Source: Carposina sasakii (lineage: Eukaryota; Arthropoda; Insecta; Lepidoptera; Carposinidae). From it: DNA of 64,000 bases. The translations under genes were made by a program, and so were the position numbers. The DNA lies in the NCBI GenBank assembly GCA_014607495.2, contig CP053150.1, positions 11,428,495-11,492,494 on the forward strand. Direction: 5' to 3'. This document shows positions 34,701-46,700 of this stretch, piece by piece. The notes under the pieces were generated by a model that was not told the origin of the DNA, did no database searches, and was given only the letters and a program-made list of their open reading frames with translations. Position 1 is the first letter of the stretch, and the number at the start of each line of letters is the position of its first letter.

Positions 34701-37700
34701 GTGATTGTATGTATGCTTAGTACCCATGACACAAGACCTTTCATCATGTTAAATTACGCAAAATACCTTACGTTTCTTTGTAGTTAAATGGATAAAATTT
34801 CTCTTGTTTTTCATAATATATTGCGGATTTTTTTACCGCTTACAATCCAATACAACATATTTCATTTCCTTCGTTGTAGCTTGTTTTGTAATAAATGTTT
34901 TTCTTATTAGTGATGACAAGAGCATAGGTACGTAAATAATTGAAAATGTTATTACGAGTATAATAAGTAAAAGCAAATGAAATATTAGATGCAAACTTAA
35001 AATTGGCTTCAATTGCATCAAAATATAAATAAAATGCCAAGTTGAAAGTAAAAATGACCGTGACAATATTTAGATGGAAAATTCATACTACGATTATAAG
35101 TAGTTCCCTTTTGTAGCTGCCATTTTCGACCCCATGCAGTGGCTCAGTCGGACACTTATTACACAGTATGACAGGAGCAGGACGTATTGGACATACCGGC
35201 ACCGGAATATTGAATATTCAATTGATATTTTTCGACTCGGAGCACTTTCCATGCGTTGAACTTTAGCCTGCGATCTATTTTTATGTTGGTTTACTTATCT
35301 GGATGGATATAGGGATTCAATAATATTGCTTGTGAAATATTTAAAATGCAATATGAAAATCTGTTTATAAGCAGGAACTGGTGCTTTGTGTAAGTTTTAG
35401 GGCAAGTAATTTTACTGTCTTGCGCACCACGAGGACAACTTAGCATCCTTACAATTATATAGGTATATAAATTTGTTTCAGCCATGAATGTGGAGGCTTT
35501 TAAAAGTATATGCAATTTCTGATATTAGGCTACGTGCCTTAAGGTCTAATTACTCTTGTAGACTTTCCTGTCAAGTCTAAGCAGCACCCGTGAATCGCAC
35601 ATAACTTAGATTGGCATTTATATTTAATTCATCCATCTCCCGGAAACCCTTAATCACCTCTTTCGATATCCACGGGCAGCACCACACAACAAATTACGGC
35701 TACATTCAGCTATATTAAGTCCCCTTGCCTTTAGACTGCGACTGGCTGTACCAAGATGTGTCCTGTCGCGGCGCGGGGACTTGCGTACTGGCCAGCCCGG
35801 GCTACCCCGGGCTGTACCCGCCGCACCGCCGCTGCCGGTACCTCTTCGCCACCAACTCCGTACACACCAGGGTCAAGATTATCTTTACTTCGATACTCCT
35901 GCCGAGAAAGTGAGTACAGCTATTTACAGAAGTCATTAGGAGTCACAATTGAAAAATGTGCTTAATTCTGCGTGGAAATTGAAAAAGATTTACCTTCCCG
36001 TTTCATATCTGTGTTATTGGTGAACATTAACTACTTTTATTTAAGGTTTCCTTAATTACCAGAGTGAAGCATCATTTAAATAGTTATGCTTATTTACGTA
36101 ATATAATACGTGTAGCATGATTTAACATTTAAGTTTATATTCCAACAAGCTGAGCAGTCGAAGATAAACAAGACATTTGCGCCTCATGTTTATTTTAGAT
36201 CAAACTACTTTTTGTGCTACCCAATCTTCAAAAATCATTTCTATACAACGTGAAGGATTAGGGGAGTTTAATCTATGCTTTTGATTTTTTGTTTATTGCT
36301 TAAACAATTAAGTCGAAGATTTGAAAGAATTTCCATAAAGTTCGGGATGAAATCATTTATACAAATTGTTATTTCTCTTCAAATCTTATTGGTTAAATAA
36401 AAATTGAATGTGATGTGATTGAAAATACAGAATTCATGTCGAAAACAAAATAGTGTAGGATGTCCCAGGAGTCGTGTCGGCTTATATTGTTTACAAACCG
36501 TATGCAATTGTATTATAATACACATTCGTAGCGTTCGATTCAATTTATTGTCCTGGATACAAGATGAGCGTTCGTGTAGGTACGTGTTTTGTTTCCTAAT
36601 GTAAAGAATACATTTCAGAAGTTCCTATTTATGTTACTCGAACTTTGGTAAAGTGTAGATCGTTTGATTTGTTTATTTTGAAGTATAGGTAGATGTATTT
36701 GATGGTATATTTTTCAGGCTATAAGGTATAGTTAGTTATATGGCTTAAAGAAGGAGGAAATGGAGCTCTCAAATTAATTTTTAAAAAACGATAAAATGCC
36801 ATGTAAAAAAATTACTACATAAAATCTATCTAGAACAATGGCTTTAGTTGAGTGCCACGCACAATATGCTATTGTTATTCAGAGTAGCCAACACAAATGT
36901 TTTAGTGTATTTTTGATAAAACGTCCATAAAAAAAAAATCCCAACATGACGTCCTGAACGGTACACAAACAAATGCTTCTTTTTACTAGGCTGTATCTCA
37001 TTCAGGCCCATGAGCACGTCTCTCATGTCCACTCAAATAAAACTCAACCGCGATAACATTGGACATGATCAATTAATCAAACGACTTGAAAGCTCTTAAC
37101 TCAATAGAATACTGCAAGGTAGATCGTACAACAACATATCAAATGAAAAAGGTTTTAATAAATTACACTTTCCTGAATGCGCCTCTTTCCACGAATGATG
37201 TATCTATAGTCACTCATACAACAGGTATAGGTATATTTAATACTGCAATGAGGACCAATTTACATTATACTCGGTCCACAATTTTGGATTATTGTCATAC
37301 TTAATTTATTCCTTTTTCGTTTTCCCATTATTCGTAATTGAATGACAATGTTGATATATATGATATTAATCAGTTCCGGTTGTATGTATATTAAACTCTT
37401 GATTGTATTTTAAATAGAATGATAGTAATGGCTTTGGAAAAAAATTGTTTTCATGAGTATACGTCAATAAAGCCAAACATACACACATTAGGTATGTCCC
37501 GAATCCCGGAACAAGCTGGAAACGATTAGGACCCTTTCACATGATGGTTTTTTACCTTTTTTAATATAAATTTAATTTAAATGTTTTGAGTTATTAGCAG
37601 ATAATTATGCTATGTACTTGTGTTTTCCGATAATTAAGTGCATGTATCATTTAATCAAATGCAGGGATGCAAATAGATTTGCCTATTATATTAATCTCAT

Positions 37701-40700
37701 TAGCACATAAAAGTTTACTAGGAATAAGTATCATTTCAGCATGTCAAACGTTATGAAATAAACATTAACCATTCATTAAAAGGATAATCAACGTAATGAT
37801 GTGGTAATCAAAGCCATTTAATTAGTAACAGAGCTGCTCTGGCTTGTCTATGCAAATGCGAGCATAAAACTTAAACACGATTAGCATATGTTGCGCTTCT
37901 GGCTTAAGATACCCGCCTATAGGATACATGGAATTAACCAACATAGATCCATGAACTTACATGGGAATTTATGATAGTGAACGTCACAATCATGACCAAA
38001 ATGCGAAAAAAAGCGGGTGGGGCTGTGTCGGGGCACACGGCCGTTGGTTTTAACGTGAAACGTCTATGTTAGCGAATCGCTTTTTAAGTAAAAGATTGAA
38101 ATGAAAACAAGATGGACGCTGTTTTAAGTATTTTAATAAAAAAAAGAACAGGTACGTAATAGAAACATAAAATACATAGCAAATGTTTATATATTTATTG
38201 TCACTTTCTGGTTATTTTAAATAGCAGCCGCCCACGACTTCGTCCGCGTGAGGGGGCGTTGTACCCGTGCGAAGCCGGGCAGGTTGTTGTATAGACTGTA
38301 GCCTTCCTTGGTAAATGGGCTATCTAACACTGAAAGAATTTTTCAAATCAGACCAGTAGTTCCTGAGATTAGCGCGTTCAAACAAACAAACAAACAAACT
38401 CTTCAGCTTTATAATATTATATAGATATAAATACTGTCCAAATTACACTTATTTTTGTATAAATCAATCGGTTCAAATAAACTTGACAAACACACGAAAG
38501 AATCACCACGCTATAAAGTCAGAGTCACGAGTTACACTTAATAGAAACAAGCGTGAGCGCCGGTTTCGCACAGTTATCGCAGTATCCCTCCCCCGCCCCC
38601 CCGCTTGACCCCGACACGAACTCAATGTCATAACAGCGAGCTGACTATATAAGTGAAATATTTACACCACATTTTTGTTTCTAAGACCAATAGTTTTTTA
38701 ATTATTAAGGTACGATGATATAGACCTTTTCGTTACGGTCCAGTTTTTAAACCTGGTACCCGTATGTGTCGGCGCGATTTTAAAGACGTTTCACGTCAAA
38801 AATCATGAATACTTAGACACGTATTAGTTAAATAAAATTGTATTAGGCGTTACAATTCGGAAGTTCAAACATTCACTATGGGTGCATCCATCTTGTGGCG
38901 ATTGTAGGTAGTGCAAGTGCGCTTGTTTTCTCAGTTATGAGTTATCAGATCTGAGGGTCAATGGAGGGTGTAGGGCCCGGTGGTGGGCGCACCCATAGTG
39001 GACGTATTAGTTACTAAACGTGCTTAAACATAGAAACATTAAAACTATCTCAGTACCTGTAGGTACCTACGACACAACGACGTGCCTACTGGCCTCTAGC
39101 AACTATACTTCTTGTGAAAATCCATTCATTAGTGAATGCCACACAATATTAGTTAGATACCTTCATAAGATATTTGGAATGGGATTTATATTGTTTGTGA
39201 GCATAGCTGAGCATGCCTAATCCATCGAAACTATTCCATGCTTATGACTGACTACAGAGTTACACAATACGTTATATGTAATGTATCATACATATTAAAT
39301 TTAAAGGTATTTTGGGACAATTAATTAAAGCATTCGGAATGTAGTGATGTTATATAACTGATAGTGTTTTGGATTAAATTACTCAGTCGACAGATCGACA
39401 GTCAGCGATAAGAACAAATGATGTATGTCTATCTTAAGCTCAAAAACCTGAGATTTCTCAAAAAATTTTATGATATATCTTTACAATCATCAAATTTATC
39501 TTTAAGATAGGCTATTGGTAAAATCGGCCCTAAGTAGGAAACGAACTTTTATTAATAAATTACCGCGATCGGCATTATTTATCCACCATTTGCTAGAAGT
39601 TTGCACTGCGATATACATCAAGCGACAAACGACCCTTACACGCATCCGATCCACGATACAAACAATTTTATTCACAGCATAAAGCGCCGCATTTTCTTTA
39701 CACTTCGCAGTGCACTATAAATAGTGTTGTGTTTGCACTAAATCTGCAAGAGAAAAGCACCACTCGTGTGAAACGGTGTCCCTATTAGTATGTTGGAAAA
39801 CGTATTGCAGTAAGATAGCGCTTTTATTCCGCTCTTCCCACTGCTTCTTTGAGTATTACTGTGTTCTGTAACGACACTACCTATATAAGATACTGCGATG
39901 AATTATAGAAATTTATGCACTTTTTTTTCGTGATTGAACCGGTTAGATATTAGTTATTTTGGATTTTGTCGTGCGAACTCTGTGCATAATAGAAGACACA
40001 TAATGTGTAAAAATCTTTGTAACAAGTTGACTGAGTATCAAAACTTTTTAAAAATATACGTGCTTTACCTACGTTCAAATAAAAATTACTCTCTTTGATC
40101 AAGTTTTAACAACTCAAAACCACATTACGCTTGTCTCGGATGTTTAACAAATTTAAAACTCAATTTGAAAGTGTTAATTTGAAATCCACACATCATACCA
40201 CACAATCTAAGTTTTAAGCTCAAGCTCAAGTGGGTAACTAATAAAATGAACTTAATTCGTAGCTGAAAGTAATTTACTTTGTAGTCTGTGGAGAAAGCTC
40301 TCTGGATGTATACAAAAGTGACCCATTAAACCCACTATTTACTGACATCTAACCGCTTTACTTTGTGGGATTCGTGTGGAAAATAAGTTATTGAAAATGT
40401 GGGGGTGGTGAAAAGAGAAGCGCTTCCGGCCCCACCGGGCCACTAGTCGTTGTTTGGCCCATGTTTACATTCTAATCATTGTGAGAAACTTCGATATCGC
40501 GTTCTAGGATTTTGCATTCGATTGTGGTTCTCTCCTGCATCCGATAGATGGCTCCGCTACATTACTCCCCTTCTAGACCGGAGGGCGATATGTCTTCGCC
40601 AGCACCCAGTGTGTACTCTCTCAAGAATGCATTCGGGTCAGTGAGTCGACCGGAAAGTGCAGGCGAGATGCGTTCTGGTCGGTGAGTCGACTGGGAACGT

Positions 40701-43700
40701 GTTGCAGGCGATGCGTTCTGGTCTTTGAGGCGACTGAACGTGATGCGGCTGATATGTTCTGGTCTGCGCGTGGACTGGGAACATGTGCCGTGATGCCGTT
40801 GCGTGCGTTGCTATCACGTCGAGGTCACCAGTGTGGGGGTGGTGAAAAGGGAAGCGCTTCCGGCCCCACCGGGCCACTAGTCGTTGTTTGGCCCATGTAT
40901 ATGTCGTGGCCATATCGTAGAATTGATCATTTCATGAAATGGTCGAGCATTTCATGAAATGGTCGCATTTCAAGAAAAGTTCAACTGTCTATTGGCCACA
41001 TCATGATATGGTTTGGGCAGATCGATGATAAAAATCGTTTCTCGATATGGGCAACTAAACGCCCGATCATTTCATGAAGTGGTCAAGATTATTGATCATA
41101 TCGTAAAATAGTTACATGAATCACCAGTAGAGGCGCTGCGCGCGTTTTATTTATGTGTGAAGATGGCGGATTTTTCTTTTTAGGTTATAAAACAAATTAA
41201 AGAGAGTAGGGTGACTATGCAGAAGAAGTTCACGGATAGTGTGTTATATTGTATAATGTATATTAGACTTAATGGTGGTTTATAATAATATTGTTAAACA
41301 AAAACCTTAGATTACGATAGGTTAGGTTAGGTTAGACTATGACAAATGACGCACGAGCCGAGCGAGCGGAGCGGGCGTGCCCAGGCAGCGTCCGGCGATG
41401 TGCCAGATGCGAATCGCTTTTGTAAAGTCTTTTATGTTTTTAAATATTATATTGTGAAAATATCACATAAATAATAGCCAAAAAAATCATACCATCATAC
41501 CTTATGGTATACTTTTATATGGTGTACGGTATATATTATTTATATAAAGCTCTTACCACATTCGGATTTTATGGACACCCTGTTAATACGATTTGGCCAA
41601 ACGTGGATGACAAAATCGTGAAATGTAATTTAACGATCTGGTCAAATTGAATTGGCCACTTCATGAAATGCGACCACTTCATGAAATGCTCGACCATTTC
41701 ATGAAATGATCAATTTTACAATATGGCCACGACATATATATTCCAATCATTGTGAGGAACTTCGATATCGCGTTCTAGGATTTTGCATTCGATTGTGGCT
41801 CTCTCCTGCATCCGATAGGTGGCTCCACTACAAAATAAATAGTTCACAAACAGATAACGTAGGCTGAGACGAAAAATTAAAACCAAAAAATTTGGTTATT
41901 AAAATTGAAGCTGACGTTATATTTATGAGGCATCCAAATTTATGGATATCCAGGATTGCAAATAATGGTCATGGTCATCAATGCTTACCTCTTCGGAAAA
42001 CGGTGGGTTTTTAATATGTATAAGTATATTCCTAAGTACAGGTATTAATAATGAATCGCCAGGTCGAACAAAAAAGCGGCATACTCATATATAAAATGTT
42101 TGTCTGTAAACGTTTGTATTGAATTAGCCCTGGTTTCTATCCTCGTTAGATCAAATCGGATTGTCTATTGTAGAGACAATCCGATTTGATCTAACCAGGA
42201 TAGAAACCAGGGCTAATTCAATACAACGGTTTACGGACAAACATTTTATATATGAGTATGCCGCTTTTTTGTTCGACCTGGCGATTCATTATTAATACCT
42301 ATTAATATTATTTATTTCTTCCAGTCATTGTGCAACGGACTATTTGACTTTAAGAGCAGGCAGTTCCCCAACAGCTCCACTGCTAGGATCCCTTTGTTCA
42401 GAGCGAAGCGCCACCCTGGAACATCCTGGCCCGAATCTCCTATTAGAATTCAAGTGAGTGCGATCGAAATTGATTTTCTGTCGTCGTTAATTGAGTTCCC
42501 CTTAGAGTTTTTTTATTCCAATTAGAGTCGAGTTTTGAGACAGTATTATTCAAGCTCGGTTGAATTTTGTTTAGTCGTTTTCAACAGAGTAGATTGCTTT
42601 TGAGTTTATATTCATATTAAATCAATCGCTGCTCTGGGGCCTAGGTAGTTTTTTTTGGTTCCCTACAGAATTGTCTTCTGTTTATTTTGTTCTATGCTCA
42701 CGTAATTTATATTTTCAGCTCAGGACCTTTAGCACCTCCCTACGACTACAACGGTTTTATTGCGAAGTTGGAGTTTATAGAGAAGGTAGACAGTAGCGGT
42801 CCCCCGCCCACCGTGGTCGCTGCCTCAGCATCGCTTGCTGCCCTCACGCATTTTGTGCAAAATGGTAAGATGTAACAACTAAATACTCTTAGTCATTAAT
42901 ACCTGTGACTTATTCTTGAGAACCGTATTCGTTACAGTCTTGGTAGATACTTTTCTTTATTTCTTTCCAAAGCCACATAGAATATTTAAAACGTGAAATA
43001 TTTACAAAATATGCTAGGATGAAAATATCATATACCGTTTCTGAAAATAAAGTTAATACGTATATTCAATTTACAACGCAAAATCTGCTGCGAATAAAAT
43101 AATATTCGCGCAAGAGACTTGTTGCGCCGTAGTAAGCCTCCCTATACGGATTTATGATTTTAATTACCAGCCAGGGAAACCATGTTGTTCAAATATAACC
43201 AAAGATAATCGGGTTCCTTCGAGTAAACCATTACTTTACCGCCTAATAAGGTAATCGGTGGCATTAGAAAATTATAGTAAGTTTGGTTTAAAGTTTTACA
43301 TTAAGCTTTTACGCGTGTATTATTGGTTTTAGCTTTCAAAGTAATTTATTACTGCGCGAAAATCGTTAATCTTTTTGATATTACTTTTATTTTATTTATT
43401 CAACAAAAATCAAAACAGCTATTCTTACAGATTACACATTAAAAATAAACATAAAATGAAGCCAATTATCTATACTTAAACAATTAAAATCAGCAAAATC
43501 AAAAACTGTGCATAAGATGCGTGTGTTTAGCCTTAGGCAAAAAATACTACGTATAATTTATAATACTGATTCTTGTGTTGTGTGAGGGCTTATGCAATTG
43601 GATGAGTGTATGTACTATATAAAGTAACGTCTTGGCTGATTCATCAACGCCGAGACAAAACTACTAAAGCTAAGAACTTGATATTTAGACAGCACCGCTA

Positions 43701-46700
43701 AGCTATGAAAACAGAGCTTAGTACCTTCGTTTATCGGTTAGCGACTATCTTGCTATAAAATATAATAATTAATAATTAATTAATTAATAATAATATAATA
43801 TAAGCCATATAAGCCCTAAGAAGTCCACTGTTGGACATAGGCCTCCCCCAACAACCTCCACTCCTACCGGTCGGAAGCAGCCTGCAACCAATCGACGCAC
43901 GCGACCTTGGCCAGGTCGTCCGTCCACCTCGCGGGTGGCCTTCCCACACTGCGCTTGCCGATATATGGTATCCACTCTAGAACTTTCCGACTCCATCGGC
44001 CATCAGTTCTTCGAGCTATGTGCCCTGCCCATTGCCACTTCAGCTTGCTGGACCGTTGAGCTATGTCGGTGATCTTTGTACGTCTGCGGATCTCCTCATT
44101 TCTGATTCGATCACGCAGAGAGATCCCAAGCATAGCTCTCTCCATCGCTCGCTGTGCGATCCTGATCTTCTTTATGAGGCACATAGTTAGACACCACGTC
44201 TCGGCACCGTAGGTCATCACCGGCAGCACGCACTGGTTGAACACCTTCGTCTTTAAGGATTGGGGTATCTTGGACACAAATAAGCTTCGTAGTTTCCCGA
44301 ACGCTGCCCAGCCGAGTTGGATTCGCCGATTTACCTCCTTTTCAAAGTTGGACCTACCTAGTTTGACCGTCTGTCCCAGGTAATAATACTCGTCAACAAC
44401 TTCGAGCGTCGAGCTCCCAACTAGTACAGGAGTGGGCGGCACATGGACGTTCGACATGATCTTCGTCTTGTCCATGTTCATCTTCAGGCCCACCTGTTGG
44501 GAGACTCGATTGAGGCCATCGAGCATTGTGCTTAGATCCTTCAGCGATTCTGCCATGACCACGATGTCGTCTGCGAACCGAAGGTGAGTGATGTGTTCGC
44601 CATCGATATTGATGCCGAGTCCTTTCCATTCGAGAAGCTTAAAGGCGTCTTCCACTGCATTGGTGAAGAGCTTCGGAGAAATAACATCTCATTGTCTCAC
44701 TCCCCTCTGCAATGAAATCGGCTCAGTGCTCCGCTCCTGTACTCGTACCGACATGGTGGCGTTGCTGTATAAACACTTCAGCACTTCGATATATCGATGG
44801 TCAATATGGCACCGCTGGAGACTGCAGCACTGCCCATGTCTCGATCGAATCAAAGGCTTTCTCATAGTCCACGAACGCTAGGAATAGTGGCCGATTATAC
44901 TCTTCCGTTTTTTGTATAATCTACCGTAGCGTGTGGATATGGTCTATGGTACTAAACCCTTTTCGGAAACCGGCTTGTTCGGGAGGCTGGAAGTCATCAA
45001 ACCTGCGAGCAAGACGATTCGTGATTCGTGATTAGTAGGACTGCCCTTAAACAACTCAAAAACAACAAAGCGCCGGGCGAAGATGGAATTACATCAAAGC
45101 TTCTAAGAGCGGGTAGAACTCCGGTACTCAGGGTCCTCCAGAGGCTCTTCAATTCCGTCCTGTTCGAAGGCGTAACGCCGGAAGCATGGAGCAAAAGTGT
45201 GGTGGTGCTGTTCTTTAAAAAAAGCGATAAAGCCTTGCTGAAGAACTATAGACCCATCTCGCTTCTGAGCCACAAGTTGTTTTCAAGGGTAATCACGAAT
45301 CGTCTTGCTCGCAGGCTTGATGACTTCCAGCCTCCCGAACAAGCCGGTTTCCGAAAAGGGTTTAGTACCATAGATCATATCCACACGCTACGGCAAATTA
45401 TACAAAAAACGGAAGAGTATAATCGGCCACTATGCCTAGCGTTCGTGGACTATGAGAAGGCCTTTGATTCGATCGAGGCATGGGCAGTGTTGCGGTCTCT
45501 CCAGCGGTGCCATATTGACCATCGATATATCGAAGTGCTGAAGTGTTTATACAGCAACGCCACCATGTCGGTACGAGTACAGGAGCGGAGCACTGAGCCG
45601 ATTTCTTTGCAGAGGGGAGTGAGACAAGGAGATGTTATTTCTCCGAAGCTCTTCACCAATGCAGTGGAAGACGCCTTTAAGCTTCTCGAATGGAAAGGAC
45701 TCGGCATCAATATCAATGGCGAATACATCACTCACCTTCGGTTCGCAGACGACATCGTGGTCATGGCAGAATCGCTGAAGGATCTAAGCACAATGCTCGA
45801 TGGCCTCAATCGAGTCTCCCAACAGGTGGGCCTGAAGATGAACATGGACAAGACGAAAATCATGTCGAACGTCCATGTGCCGCCCACTCCTGTACTGGTT
45901 GGGAGCTCGATGCTTGAAGTTGTTGACGAGTATGTTTACCTGGGACAGACGATCAAACTAGGTAAGTCCAACTTTGAGAAGGAGGTAACTCGGCGAATCC
46001 AACTCGGCTGGGCAGCGTTCGGGAAACTACGAAGCTTATTTGTGTCCAAGATACCCCAGTCCTTAAAGACGAAGGTATTCAACCAGTGCGTGCTGCCGGT
46101 GATGACCTACGGTGCCGAGACGTGGTCTCTAACTATGTGCCTCATAAAAAAGCTCAGGATCGCACAGCGAGCGATGGAGAGAGCTATGCTTGGGATCTCT
46201 CTGCGTGATCGAATCAGAAATTAGGAGATCCGCAGATGTACAAAGATCACCGACATAGCTGAACGGTCCAGCAAGCTGAAGTGCCAATGGGCAGGGCACA
46301 TAGCTCGAAGAACTGATGGCCGATGGAGTCGGAAAGTTCTAGAGTGGATACCACGTATCGGCAAGCGCAGCGTGGGAAGGCCACCCGCGAGGTGGACGGA
46401 TGACCTGGTCAAGGTTGCGGGCATCGGTTGGATGCAGGCTGCTTCCGACCGGTCGGAGTGGAGGTTGTTGGGGAAGGCCTATGTCCAACAGTGGACTTCT
46501 CAGGGCTGTAAATGATGATGATGATGAAGGGCAGTCCTAATCTCGTACAGGCTGATATCCGGAATGTCTTCAGTATAGTGTCGGGTGAGCTTGACTCTTG
46601 GGTCTTTGCCTAATCTAACAGGTTTAGCGACCGAGGTATATAGCTGTCCATAGAACCTCTCAATCTCCCTTAGCACCCCTGGTATGGTAGACGCTATACT

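Larger units (their letters stand above)
33330..35734 (+). other. Gene 2 intron 5
   Basis: 2.4-kb intron with a diverged SINE-like copy (33365-33532), a tRNA-like SINE fragment (34432-34560) and a 165-bp dispersed repeat (34565-34720). No coding signal was seen in the remainder. Confidence 0.5.
35910..42324 (+). other. Gene 2 intron 6 (largest intron, 6.4 kb)
   Basis: It contains the 0.8-kb duplicate element (38006-38803), a small inverted-repeat unit (38873-39003), the repeat pair with the 831-bp insertion (40399-41826) and the foldback (42040-42300). 35910-38005 and 39004-40398 are AT-rich and show nothing recognisable. Confidence 0.6.

Noticed and set aside
40638..40957. Two 91-residue frames on opposite strands
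   Set aside because: Lie over degenerate tandem units between repeat copies; composition reflects GC-rich repeat DNA.
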